From Bacteroidetes bacterium HGW-Bacteroidetes-5 (GTDB taxonomy: Bacteria > Bacteroidota > Bacteroidia > Bacteroidales > UBA932), in the NCBI GenBank assembly GCA_002842515.1, contig PHDC01000001.1:1488001-1552000 (forward strand): DNA of 64,000 nt, given 5' to 3'. Position 1 is the stretch's first letter, and each line of letters begins with the position of its first letter. Both the position numbers and the translations under genes were made by a program. Below the pieces are notes generated by a model. It saw only the letters and a program-made list of their open reading frames with translations, made no database searches and was not told the origin of the DNA. Positions 1 to 7,959 of the stretch are shown in pieces.

Positions 1-17
1 AGACACAATTTTAGTTT

Positions 18-1181
18 TTATCTTCTCAAAGAGGCGATCTCCTTTATTGCATCTATCGCAGTATCAACTTCCTCTTTGGTAGTGAACGCACCGATACTCA
101 TCCGGACAGTACCGTGCATATCAAAAGTTCCAATCTGCACGTGAACCAAAGGTGCACACTGTAGCCCTGTTCTTACAGCAATGTTGTAGTCTACATCAAG
201 CATAGTGCCCACATCTCCGGCTTCGAAGCCTTCAATATTAAATGACAGTACGGGATTTTTGTTCTCCCTGCCATTTGCGCAATAAGTAGTGACTCCCTCA
301 ATCTGTTTAACGCCGTTACAGAGTCTCTCCCAAAGATCCATCTCTCTTTCGTGAATCTTCATAATACCCTCTTTGGTTATCCACTTCACCCCTGCATAGA
401 GTCCTGCTACTCCAAGCAGGTTTAGAGTGCCGTACTCAAGTCTGTAAGGGTACTCCTCTAGATGCCCTTTGTAGGCAGATCTTACACCTGTTCCTCCGGC
501 TCTGGTATGTTTGATTGTAACACCCTCCCTCACATAGGATCCGCCAATTCCGGTCGGTCCCATTAGACATTTATGTCCTGTAAAACAGTAGACATCAATG
601 TTTGAGGCCTGCATATCTATATCTACCGATCCTGCACCCTGACTTCCGTCAACTACAAACAAAACTCCCTTATCCTTGCAAATCTTGCCAATCTCTGTAA
701 TAGGCTGAATAGTCCCAAGAACATTTGAACAATGAGTTACTATTACAAACTTTGTATTCTCCTTTATTGCACTCTTGATATCCTGCGGGTCTACATACCC
801 CTCCATATTGAAAGGAACATAGGTAACCTCGATAAGACCACTCTGTTCGTGAACATAAAGCGGTCTTAATACCGAGTTGTGCTCCAACATTGTTGTAACT
901 ACGTGATCTCCTTTTTCTACAAGACCATTGATTATTAGATTTAGCGAATCTGTGGCATTGTAGCTGAAAGTAAGCCTGTTATGATCTTCTCCCCCATTAA
1001 AAAGCTTTGTAAGCATTTTCCTGGTGTTATTTACAACCTCCTCTGTCTCCAGTGCCGCATCAAATCCCGATCTTCCGGGACTTACTCCCTTAGTACGATA
1101 GAAGGAGTCCATAAAATTGTAAACTTCATCGGGTTTTGGAAAACTTGTCGCAGAGTTGTCCAGGTAGATAAGTTTTGACAT
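18..1181 (-). CDS. Cysteine desulfurase-like class V aminotransferase
   Basis: A 387-residue PLP enzyme of the class V aminotransferase fold, expected to release sulfur from cysteine as a protein persulfide. Visible signatures are the PLP lysine K204 in TGHKCLMGPTG, the cofactor aspartate D178 in VVDGSQ, and a candidate catalytic cysteine C342 in RTGLQCAP, placed as in SufS/CsdA-type enzymes. Length is normal for the family. It is the last gene of a four-gene minus-strand operon, 33 bases after the DsrK-like gene, with no SufBCD or IscU partner nearby. That context suggests its sulfur goes to the DsrC protein encoded at the head of the operon; this is inference. The family assignment is firm, but the substrate could be another amino acid or selenocysteine. 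Confidence 0.85.
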   Translation of the reverse strand: MSKLIYLDNSATSFPKPDEVYNFMDSFYRTKGVSPGRSGFDAALETEEVVNNTRKMLTKLFNGGEDHNRLTFSYNATDSLNLIINGLVEKGDHVVTTMLEHNSVLRPLYVHEQSGLIEVTYVPFNMEGYVDPQDIKSAIKENTKFVIVTHCSNVLGTIQPITEIGKICKDKGVLFVVDGSQGAGSVDIDMQASNIDVYCFTGHKCLMGPTGIGGSYVREGVTIKHTRAGGTGVRSAYKGHLEEYPYRLEYGTLNLLGVAGLYAGVKWITKEGIMKIHEREMDLWERLCNGVKQIEGVTTYCANGRENKNPVLSFNIEGFEAGDVGTMLDVDYNIAVRTGLQCAPLVHVQIGTFDMHGTVRMSIGAFTTKEEVDTAIDAIKEIASLRR

Positions 1182-1214
1182 AGTAAAAAATATTAATAGC
1201 GTTATTTATTTTTG

Positions 1215-2516
1215 TTATTTACTTATTACAAGAGCGTCGGCAACAACCTCTGCAATTGTCTTTATTGTAACTCCCAATTTGTAGGTGTGGTTAATTTGAA
1301 GGAGCTGGTCTACACAATTATGGCAAGGTGTAATTACAATCTTTGCACCTGTTGCTTTAATCTGGTTCGCCTTAATCTCTCCAATTTTCAACCTTCTGTC
1401 GTTGTATTCACTCATAGCAAGGGCGCCACCGCCTCCACCGCAACAGAAGTTATCCTCTCCATAAGGGGTCATCTCTGTTATATCCGAAACAGAACTTTCT
1501 ACAACAAATCTTACCTCTTTCATCAATCCTCCATTTCTTACCAGATTACACGGATCGTGAATCGTGTGCTTCTCATTGACAAGTGACTTATCTAGTTTAA
1601 TCCTTCCTGACCTGATATACTCTCCGATTAATTCAACAACAGTAATATTGTCAAAATCATAACTTTTTTTGAGATAATTGGGACCCTCCCATCTGTGAGC
1701 TCTTGAGCCGTGCCCGCACTCCCCGAGTATAAGTCTTTTCCCTCTTAAATTCTTTATCTCGTCATAAAGATATCCGGCAATCTGTGCAGCCTCAACTTTG
1801 TTTCCGTTAAAAAAGCCATAGTTGGTAACATCATAGAACTTTGATGATAGTGTCCAACTCTCGCCTGCAGCGTAAAATACTTTTGCGATAGCGCTTATTG
1901 AGAGGGGAAAAAATTTTGGCTCCCTTGGGTTAAGTGTGTAGAATACCTCCTTATCAAATTCGTTAAGGGGAATTCTTGCATTCTCGTCTCCCATTTCGTC
2001 AATAAGCTCCTCCTCCATCCATTTTATGGTATCCACAAACTCATCCTCAGGAATAGCCATATTGTTTCCGGTGTTTATGGCTGCATCAACGGTAGATTGC
2101 AAAGATTGGGGAACCATATTCATTACTGCCAACATCTCCCTGCCTCTTCTTACAACATATGGTATGTCTACACCAATTGAGCAGTGCTTTACGCATCTTC
2201 CGCACATTGTACAGGCACCGAAGAGCAGGTCTATCATACTCTCCTCCATTTTATCGTCCAGCTCCTTTGCCCCAAAAAGTTTCGGTGCAATTTTCCCTGT
2301 TGTAGTATAGTACCTTCTATATAATGATGATACAAGATCTACCTTTGCAGATGGGATAAACTTGGCCTCCTTAAGGGCTTTGTAAAACATACAGCTATCT
2401 GCACACAATCCACATCTCACACAAGAGTTTAAAGATGTAAGAAGCTTACTGTCATCACCGGGTTTTAGCAGCTCCAGTGCAAGCTCTCTTTTACTATTTA
2501 GTGTTTTCGGTTTCAT
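1215..2516 (-). CDS. DsrK/HdrD-like iron-sulfur reductase subunit
   Basis: A 433-residue soluble Fe-S protein resembling DsrK and HdrD, the catalytic subunits that reduce the DsrC trisulfide or CoM-CoB heterodisulfide. Two ferredoxin-type clusters are visible: C32, C35, C38, C42 and C102, C105, C108, C112. The C-terminal part has GECGH around C267 and one complete CCG domain (C323-X34-C358C359G-X37-C398xxC401), which in this family holds a special 4Fe-4S cluster at the disulfide site. It starts 2 bases after the DsrM-like gene, so the two are almost certainly translated together as a membrane-anchored pair. GlpC, LutA/LldE and archaeal HdrD share these domains, but the linked dsrC and cytochrome b gene favour the DsrK role. 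Confidence 0.8.
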   Translation of the reverse strand: MKPKTLNSKRELALELLKPGDDSKLLTSLNSCVRCGLCADSCMFYKALKEAKFIPSAKVDLVSSLYRRYYTTTGKIAPKLFGAKELDDKMEESMIDLLFGACTMCGRCVKHCSIGVDIPYVVRRGREMLAVMNMVPQSLQSTVDAAINTGNNMAIPEDEFVDTIKWMEEELIDEMGDENARIPLNEFDKEVFYTLNPREPKFFPLSISAIAKVFYAAGESWTLSSKFYDVTNYGFFNGNKVEAAQIAGYLYDEIKNLRGKRLILGECGHGSRAHRWEGPNYLKKSYDFDNITVVELIGEYIRSGRIKLDKSLVNEKHTIHDPCNLVRNGGLMKEVRFVVESSVSDITEMTPYGEDNFCCGGGGGALAMSEYNDRRLKIGEIKANQIKATGAKIVITPCHNCVDQLLQINHTYKLGVTIKTIAEVVADALVISK

Positions 2517-2518
2517 AA

Positions 2519-3154
2519 TCAGCTTTTTTTGACAGTCGGCCAGGCACCTCTTCTTCCGTAGAAAAATCCAAGATGCACTCTTGCAAAGAAAAAGTAGAGC
2601 AGATGTCTTGTTTTCCCAAGCGGCATCCAGGTAAATAGCAATGCCATAGTTACAAAATAGATAGCTTCACTGCCCGGAACGAAAATATAGAGCGCTGTTG
2701 CTGCCAGAGAGATTGTAGTGAGGAAATTTGAAATATAATCATCTGCAAAAGAGAGGTATCTTAACTCCTTTGATACCACCCTTTTTATAAGAATTGAGAA
2801 GCCTGCCAGTGAGGTGATAACCAAAAAAATAGCAATAGCTGTAGTTACAAATGAAGGAAGGGTCACATTTACAAATTTTGTAACTATAACCCACACAAAG
2901 AATAGAAGAGATGAAAATATCCCTAAATGATATAGCATCCCTGCCGTATATGTTGGCAGATGAAGATATGCCGACTCCTTCTCCATTGGAGACATTGCTC
3001 CTGTGAATGAGTAGATAATTCCGCGATTAACACTTCCGGTCTCCTTAGAGAGATCTTTTGGCAACCCCAGCGACAACAGGTAAAATAGTCTATAAAGAAA
3101 TACAGTAATACAAATGGCGGCAGTAAAGATTGCCAGATAGTTAAACCATTTCAT
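2519..3154 (-). CDS. DsrM/HdrE/NarI-like cytochrome b membrane subunit
   Basis: A 211-residue integral membrane protein with about five hydrophobic helices, similar in layout to nitrate reductase gamma, HdrE and DsrM. Four histidines lie in or next to helices (H65, H76, H184, H194), a plausible set of ligands for two b hemes. Such subunits take electrons from menaquinol and pass them to the Fe-S partner, here the DsrK-like protein encoded 2 bases downstream. It follows the dsrC gene by 9 bases. It is shorter than many DsrM proteins, and no dsrJ, dsrO or dsrP is present, so this would be a minimal MK-type complex. The heme ligand choice is inferred from spacing. Confidence 0.75.
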   Translation of the reverse strand: MKWFNYLAIFTAAICITVFLYRLFYLLSLGLPKDLSKETGSVNRGIIYSFTGAMSPMEKESAYLHLPTYTAGMLYHLGIFSSLLFFVWVIVTKFVNVTLPSFVTTAIAIFLVITSLAGFSILIKRVVSKELRYLSFADDYISNFLTTISLAATALYIFVPGSEAIYFVTMALLFTWMPLGKTRHLLYFFFARVHLGFFYGRRGAWPTVKKS

Positions 3155-3163
3155 AGCTTTCAG

Positions 3164-3481
3164 TTAAACGCATCCGTCAGGTTTTGGCAATCCCGCTATC
3201 TTACAAGCACCTCTTGCCGGCCCCAATGGGAAAAGTTCATATATCTCTCTCAATTTGAGACCTGTCTCCTGGCAAATTTTCCTTATCATAGGAGCGTTGC
3301 CGTTAGCCTCAAAATTGTCTCTGATAATTTTAATTACTGACCAATGTTTGTCGTTAAGGGTTTCAATACCATCTGCTTTCGCGATAAGTGCTGCTACTTC
3401 GCTGTTCCAGATACCCGGTTCGGAAAGAAAACCATCTCCGTCAACATCAAAAACTCTTCCGTCAATCTCAAGTTTTGCCAT
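3164..3481 (-). CDS. dsrC: DsrC sulfur carrier with both C-terminal cysteines
   Basis: A 105-residue DsrC/TusE family protein. The C-terminal arm has the full dissimilatory signature: C93, ten residues, C104, then one last residue, within the segment GPARGACKIAGLPKPDGCV. TusE proteins used only in tRNA thiolation keep just the penultimate cysteine, so this is a redox-competent DsrC that can form the intramolecular disulfide or trisulfide. In sulfate reducers and sulfur oxidisers DsrC carries sulfur between DsrAB and DsrMK. Here it heads an operon with DsrM-like and DsrK-like genes and a cysteine desulfurase, and no dsrAB is seen. A possible promoter lies 32-64 bases upstream, back to back with fhs. 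Confidence 0.9.
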   Translation of the reverse strand: MAKLEIDGRVFDVDGDGFLSEPGIWNSEVAALIAKADGIETLNDKHWSVIKIIRDNFEANGNAPMIRKICQETGLKLREIYELFPLGPARGACKIAGLPKPDGCV

Positions 3482-3512
3482 AAGTGAAAAATATTTTTTA
3501 ATTTAGTGGCAA

Positions 3513-3545
3513 CGAAGTTATGAAAAAATATTAAACTGTTACAAA
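3513..3545 (-). promoter_or_regulatory. Possible promoter of the dsrC operon
   Basis: On the minus strand, TAACTTCG (3513-3520) matches the Bacteroidota -7 box TAnnTTTG at all but one position, with TTTG (3542-3545) 21 bases upstream, slightly more than the usual 19-20. It would place the transcript start about 25 bases before the dsrC start codon. The match is imperfect. Confidence 0.35.
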
Positions 3546-3609
3546 AACTTTATTGTAGCTCGTTTGTTTTAACTTTTAAGTATCTATTTATAATAAAACT
3601 TATCTGATT

Positions 3610-5271
3610 ATGACCGATCTTGAAATTGCCCGCAAAGTTACGATGAAACCCATAGGCGAGATAGCCAAAAAGCTTGGAATCGATCCGGAAGATCTTGAAC
3701 TCTATGGAAAATACAAAGCAAAGCTCCCTCCAAAATATATAGACAGATCCAAATTCGGGAAGCTTATTCTTGTATCTGCAATCTCTCCAACTCCTGCCGG
3801 AGAGGGAAAAACAACTGTATCCATCGGCCTCTCTCAGGCTCTTAACCGTATAGGTATGCGATCTGCTGTGGTTCTGCGCGAGCCTTCACTCGGGCCGGTA
3901 TTTGGTATTAAAGGGGGTGCAACCGGAGGCGGTTACTCTCAGGTTCTCCCTATGGAGGATATCAACCTCCACTTTACCGGTGACTTTGCTGCAATAGAGA
4001 AGGCCCATAACCTGCTTGCCGCCATCATTGACAACAACATCCAAAGTAAAACCAGGTCACTTAACCTTGACCCTCGCACCATCTCATGGAAAAGGGTTAT
4101 GGACATGAATGACAGGTCTTTAAGATCTATCGTTGTGGGTCTGGGCGGGACAGCTCACGGTATCCCGAGAGAGACAGGCTTTGATATTACAGCCGCATCG
4201 GAGGTGATGGCTATTTTATGTCTCTCAAAAGATCTGCAAGATCTCAAAACCAGATTGGGCAATATATTCATTGGTTACACCTTCGACAAAAAACCGATTT
4301 ATGCCAAAGATCTTAAGGCACACGGAGCAATGGCTGCTCTTCTAAAAGATGCGCTAAAACCAAATCTTGTACAGACAGTAGAGGGTACTCCGGCAATTAT
4401 TCACGGAGGGCCATTTGCAAATATTGCTCAGGGAACAAACTCAGTCATTGCAACACAAACAGCTATGTCTCTTACAGACTATACTGTAACCGAAGCAGGT
4501 TTCGGGTTTGATCTTGGTGCAGAGAAGTTTCTTGATATTAAATGCCGAAGCGCAAAGCTTTCTCCTAACGGTGCTGTTTTGGTTGCTACAATTAGGGCCC
4601 TGAAATATCACGGAGGACAATCTCTCAAGGAGATAAAAAACCCGGGGGTAGAGTATCTGAAAAAAGGAATCGGGAATCTTGAGAAACACGTAGAGAACAT
4701 CAGATTGTTCAGTTTAGCTCCCGTGGTTGCAATAAACCGCTTTTTAACCGACACTCAGGAGGAGATAGATTTTGTGGTTAACTTCTGTAAAAGCAAAAAT
4801 ATACCTGTAACGGTTGTGGATGTTTGGGCAAAAGGTGGTGCAGGAGCAGAGGAGCTGGCTCATATGGTAGTTGAGGCTGCAAAGGTTTGTTGTCCTTTAT
4901 TCGCACCTTTATACCCTCTTACAGACAGTGTAGAGCAGAAAATAGAGACAATAGCCAAGAAGATTTATGGTGCAGAGGCTGTAGATTACACATCTAAAGC
5001 AAAAAGCGCACTTGCAAAAATCAAGAATCTGGGGCTTGAGGGGCTTGCAATATGTATGGCAAAGACTCAGAAATCACTTTCTGACAATCCGGATCTTTTG
5101 GGTAGACCAAAGGATTTTGTCATTACGGTAAGGGATATCGAGATTGCCGCAGGGGCAGGATTCCTGGTACCTATTACCGGGGAGATTATGCGTATGCCGG
5201 GGCTCCCGGAGGAGCCATCTTCGGAGCGTATCGACATAGATAATGACGGAAATATCTCCGGTCTATTTTAA
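3610..5271 (+). CDS. fhs: Formate--tetrahydrofolate ligase
   Basis: A 553-residue enzyme that joins formate and tetrahydrofolate with ATP to give 10-formyl-THF, feeding purine synthesis and fMet-tRNA formylation. The phosphate-binding loop TPAGEGKTTV is at residues 61-70, and the family segments GPVFGIKGGATGGGYSQV and the C-terminal MRMPGLP are present. Length is usual for the family. It is transcribed alone, divergent from the dsrC operon and convergent with hisIE, with only 7 bases between stop codons. No folD or other C1 gene is adjacent. I could not find a clear TAnnTTTG box in the 128 bases upstream. Confidence 0.96.
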   Translation: MTDLEIARKVTMKPIGEIAKKLGIDPEDLELYGKYKAKLPPKYIDRSKFGKLILVSAISPTPAGEGKTTVSIGLSQALNRIGMRSAVVLREPSLGPVFGIKGGATGGGYSQVLPMEDINLHFTGDFAAIEKAHNLLAAIIDNNIQSKTRSLNLDPRTISWKRVMDMNDRSLRSIVVGLGGTAHGIPRETGFDITAASEVMAILCLSKDLQDLKTRLGNIFIGYTFDKKPIYAKDLKAHGAMAALLKDALKPNLVQTVEGTPAIIHGGPFANIAQGTNSVIATQTAMSLTDYTVTEAGFGFDLGAEKFLDIKCRSAKLSPNGAVLVATIRALKYHGGQSLKEIKNPGVEYLKKGIGNLEKHVENIRLFSLAPVVAINRFLTDTQEEIDFVVNFCKSKNIPVTVVDVWAKGGAGAEELAHMVVEAAKVCCPLFAPLYPLTDSVEQKIETIAKKIYGAEAVDYTSKAKSALAKIKNLGLEGLAICMAKTQKSLSDNPDLLGRPKDFVITVRDIEIAAGAGFLVPITGEIMRMPGLPEEPSSERIDIDNDGNISGLF

Positions 5272-5278
5272 CCGGGAG

Positions 5279-5863
5279 TCAGTTTCTTGAATAGAGCTCC
5301 TCCTCTATATCGGAGAGAGATAGCCCGTAAAATTCGAGAAGAACTATAAGATGGTATATGAGATCTGCACTCTCATATACCAATCTTTTTTTATCCCCCT
5401 TTATAGCCTCAATTATGGTCTCTGCTGCCTCCTCTGCTACTTTTTTGCAGATTCTCTCTGCTCCGGAGTTAAAGAGAGAGGTTGTGTATGAGTCCGGCGG
5501 CAGATTGATGTGCCTCTCTCCTATTATTTGAGAGAGTCTCCCGGTAAAGCCCTCGCTATCTCTGCCCCCGAAACAGCTAACCCTGCCTGTGTGACAAACC
5601 GGGCCTGCAGGGTTTACCCTTACCAAAAGCGTATCTTGGTCGCAATCTACCTCTATACTTACAATCGAAAGATAGTTTCCGCTACTCTCACCTTTTGTCC
5701 ATAATCTCTTGCGAGATCTGCTAAAAAAGGTGACCAGCCCGCTTGCTATACTTAATTCATATGACTCTCTGTTCATATAACCGAGCATAAGAACCTTAAG
5801 GGTTTTATCGTCCTGAATTATTGCAGGCAACAAAACATCGTCATCTCTAAAAATTTTATCCAT
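5279..5863 (-). CDS. hisIE: Bifunctional phosphoribosyl-AMP cyclohydrolase / phosphoribosyl-ATP pyrophosphatase
   Basis: A 194-residue fusion catalysing steps 2 and 3 of histidine synthesis. The HisI half (about 1-100) shows the metal-binding segment EVDCDQDTLL (D73, D75, D77) and the zinc cysteines C90 and C97 in GPVCHTGRVSC. The HisE half (about 105-194) is a helical MazG-like domain with the EEAAETIIEA motif. It is the last gene of the his operon, 17 bases after hisF, as in Escherichia coli. Confidence 0.95.
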   Translation of the reverse strand: MDKIFRDDDVLLPAIIQDDKTLKVLMLGYMNRESYELSIASGLVTFFSRSRKRLWTKGESSGNYLSIVSIEVDCDQDTLLVRVNPAGPVCHTGRVSCFGGRDSEGFTGRLSQIIGERHINLPPDSYTTSLFNSGAERICKKVAEEAAETIIEAIKGDKKRLVYESADLIYHLIVLLEFYGLSLSDIEEELYSRN

Positions 5864-5880
5864 CTTTTCCGTTAGCTATT

Positions 5881-6636
5881 TTAAATTCTTGTATCTATAC
5901 CCATTTCCGCAAGATACTCCTTGAGCCGGGCAACTTTTATCTCTCCATTATGAAACACAGATGCAGCCAAAGCGGCATCTGCACCTCCCTCTTTAAAGAG
6001 ACGGGCAAAGTGCTCCATCTTTCCTGCTCCGCCGGAGGCTATAACCGGGATGGAGAGTTTAGAGCACAAATTTGACAGAGCTTCGTACGCAAACCCATTT
6101 TTAGTTCCGTCGTGATCCATTGAGGTAAAGAGAATCTCACCTGCACCACGGGTCATAACCTCATCTGCCCACTCAAAGAGCTCCCGGTTGCTCCTTTTTT
6201 GTCCTCCGCTGCTCATCACTCTCCACAGACCCTCTTCTACTCTAGCATCAATAGCAACAACCACAAATTGAGACCCATACTTGCCGGAGATAGAATCAAT
6301 AAGTGCGGGATTGGAGATTGCGGCACTATTGATTGAGATCTTATCTGCTCCTGCGTCCAGAAGTGCGCTCACCTGATTGATATCAGTTATCCCTCCCCCT
6401 ACAGTAAAGGGAATGTTAATCTCTTTGGCAACTCTCTTTACCAGTGACAGGAATGTTCTGCGCCCCTGCAGAGTTGCACTTATATCCAGATAGACAAGCT
6501 CATCTGCCCCCTGTATAGCATATCCTCTTCCCAGCTCAACCGGATCTCCAACCTCTTTAATGTTTATAAAATTTACCCCTTTTACCGTCTTACCCTCGTG
6601 GACATCAAGACAGGGAATTATCCGTTTTGCAACCAT
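5881..6636 (-). CDS. hisF: Imidazole glycerol phosphate synthase cyclase subunit
   Basis: A 251-residue (beta/alpha)8 barrel that, with HisH, converts PRFAR and ammonia to imidazole glycerol phosphate and AICAR. The two catalytic aspartates are in place: D11 in [10 protein letters not shown] and D130 in VVAIDARV. Phosphate loops are visible (TVGGGI, ASGGAG). The gene overlaps the end of hisA by 19 bases, consistent with coupled translation in the his operon. Confidence 0.97.
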   Translation of the reverse strand: MVAKRIIPCLDVHEGKTVKGVNFINIKEVGDPVELGRGYAIQGADELVYLDISATLQGRRTFLSLVKRVAKEINIPFTVGGGITDINQVSALLDAGADKISINSAAISNPALIDSISGKYGSQFVVVAIDARVEEGLWRVMSSGGQKRSNRELFEWADEVMTRGAGEILFTSMDHDGTKNGFAYEALSNLCSKLSIPVIASGGAGKMEHFARLFKEGGADAALAASVFHNGEIKVARLKEYLAEMGIDTRI

Positions 6637-7370
6637 TGTGACAACTCTTTTAAATCAACTCTCTTTTCATATAGGGCCTTCCCTACTACAACGCCGTCTG
6701 CACCACACTCTTTTAACTTTGTAATGTCAAAAAGTGAGCTTACTCCGCCGCTGGCAATTATCTCAACCCCTGGAAACTCTCTCTTAAGGGTTGAGTAGAT
6801 CTCAAATGCCGGCCCCTTCAACATCCCATCTTTTGAGATATCGGTACAAATCAATTGACTCATTCCAAACTTCTGATAATTGGATATCATCTCAAAGATA
6901 TCTGAATCACACTCCTGCTTCCACCCTTTGATAGCAACCTTACCCTCTCTGACATCTACTCCAAGTATTATACTTTCGCTACCAAAATTCTTTAACATCT
7001 GCTCAAAAAGTGATGGCTCCTCAACAGCGATACTCCCACAGATTACCCTTGAGGCTCCGGCACCGAACACACGGGCGGCAGACTCCAAGCTCTTAACTCC
7101 ACCCCCGAACTGAATCTCCATAGAGCTCCCGTTTGAGACCCTCTCCAAAACATCCAGGTTCACCGGGCTCTCTCCCCCGGCACCATCCAGATCTACCATA
7201 TGAAGCCTTTTAAAACCTAATCTCTCAAAATTTAAAGCAACCTCAAGAGGATCAGCTCCATAGACAATTTTTTTACTGTAATCTCCCATTGAAAGCCTCA
7301 CACACTCTCCTGCAATTATATCAATTGCAGGAATAACTAAAAATTTGTTTTTATTATCTCTGTTTATCAT
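6618..7370 (-). CDS. hisA: Phosphoribosylformimino-AICAR phosphate isomerase
   Basis: A 250-residue (beta/alpha)8 barrel that performs the Amadori rearrangement of ProFAR to PRFAR. The catalytic aspartates are D17 in [13 protein letters not shown] and D139 in GVDVREGK. It overlaps hisH by 4 bases (ATGA type) and hisF by 19 bases. The N-terminus carries about ten residues more than the shortest homologues before the first strand; no better start is seen. Confidence 0.96.
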   Translation of the reverse strand: MINRDNKNKFLVIPAIDIIAGECVRLSMGDYSKKIVYGADPLEVALNFERLGFKRLHMVDLDGAGGESPVNLDVLERVSNGSSMEIQFGGGVKSLESAARVFGAGASRVICGSIAVEEPSLFEQMLKNFGSESIILGVDVREGKVAIKGWKQECDSDIFEMISNYQKFGMSQLICTDISKDGMLKGPAFEIYSTLKREFPGVEIIASGGVSSLFDITKLKECGADGVVVGKALYEKRVDLKELSQWLQNG

Positions 7371-7954
7371 TTGTCAATATTTAAAAAGTTCTTTAAAAAC
7401 CTCTCTCCGGCAGCTCCACTCTTCTCGGGATGAAACTGCGTTCCGTAGAAATTTCTTCTGTTGAGTGCAGATGAAAAATTGCACCCATATTCGGTTACTG
7501 CAACTGTCTCTTGACTGATTACCGGAGCGTAGGAGTGAACAAAATAGAACCACTCCCCCTCTGGAATCGATTCGAAAAGCGGACCCCTGAGTTTGGTTAT
7601 ACGATTCCATCCCATATGCGGAATCTTTAGCCCCGGAGATTTTAGTTTGACAACTCTGTTATCAAAAACAGAGAGTAATCCGATATCCCCCTCCTCGCTA
7701 AAAGAGCATAAAAGCTGCATCCCGATACAAATTCCCAATACCGGAGAGTTCAGGGATTTGATCAGCTTAGTTAAATTTCGCTCCTCTACTCCGCACATTA
7801 CCGATGCCGCCTGCCCCACTCCCGGAAGAATTATATGTGATGCCGCAGATATAAGTGAGGGGTCTGATGTCACAACATAATCTCCACCTATTCTCTCAAT
7901 TGCGTTACTCAATGAGCGGATGTTTCCCGCTCCATACTCTACTATTGCAACCAT
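7367..7954 (-). CDS. hisH: Imidazole glycerol phosphate synthase glutaminase subunit
   Basis: A 195-residue class I glutamine amidotransferase that supplies ammonia to HisF. The triad is visible: nucleophile C76 in GICIGMQLL, and H175 and E177 in GTQFHPEKSG. The oxyanion strand region LPGVGQAA is near residue 43. It begins 5 bases after the hisCB fusion ends and overlaps hisA by 4 bases. Confidence 0.97.
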   Translation of the reverse strand: MVAIVEYGAGNIRSLSNAIERIGGDYVVTSDPSLISAASHIILPGVGQAASVMCGVEERNLTKLIKSLNSPVLGICIGMQLLCSFSEEGDIGLLSVFDNRVVKLKSPGLKIPHMGWNRITKLRGPLFESIPEGEWFYFVHSYAPVISQETVAVTEYGCNFSSALNRRNFYGTQFHPEKSGAAGERFLKNFLNIDK

Positions 7955-7959
7955 AACTT

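Noticed and set aside
3164..3481. TusE (tRNA thiolation) reading of the DsrC protein
   Set aside because: TusE lacks the first of the two C-terminal cysteines; both are present here, and the neighbours are DsrM- and DsrK-like rather than TusBCD.
18..3481. Lactate utilisation (LutABC) or glycerol-3-phosphate dehydrogenase (GlpC) reading of the Fe-S protein
   Set aside because: No LutB, LutC, glpA or glpB gene is adjacent, and dsrC plus a NarI-like cytochrome b fit the DsrMK reading better.
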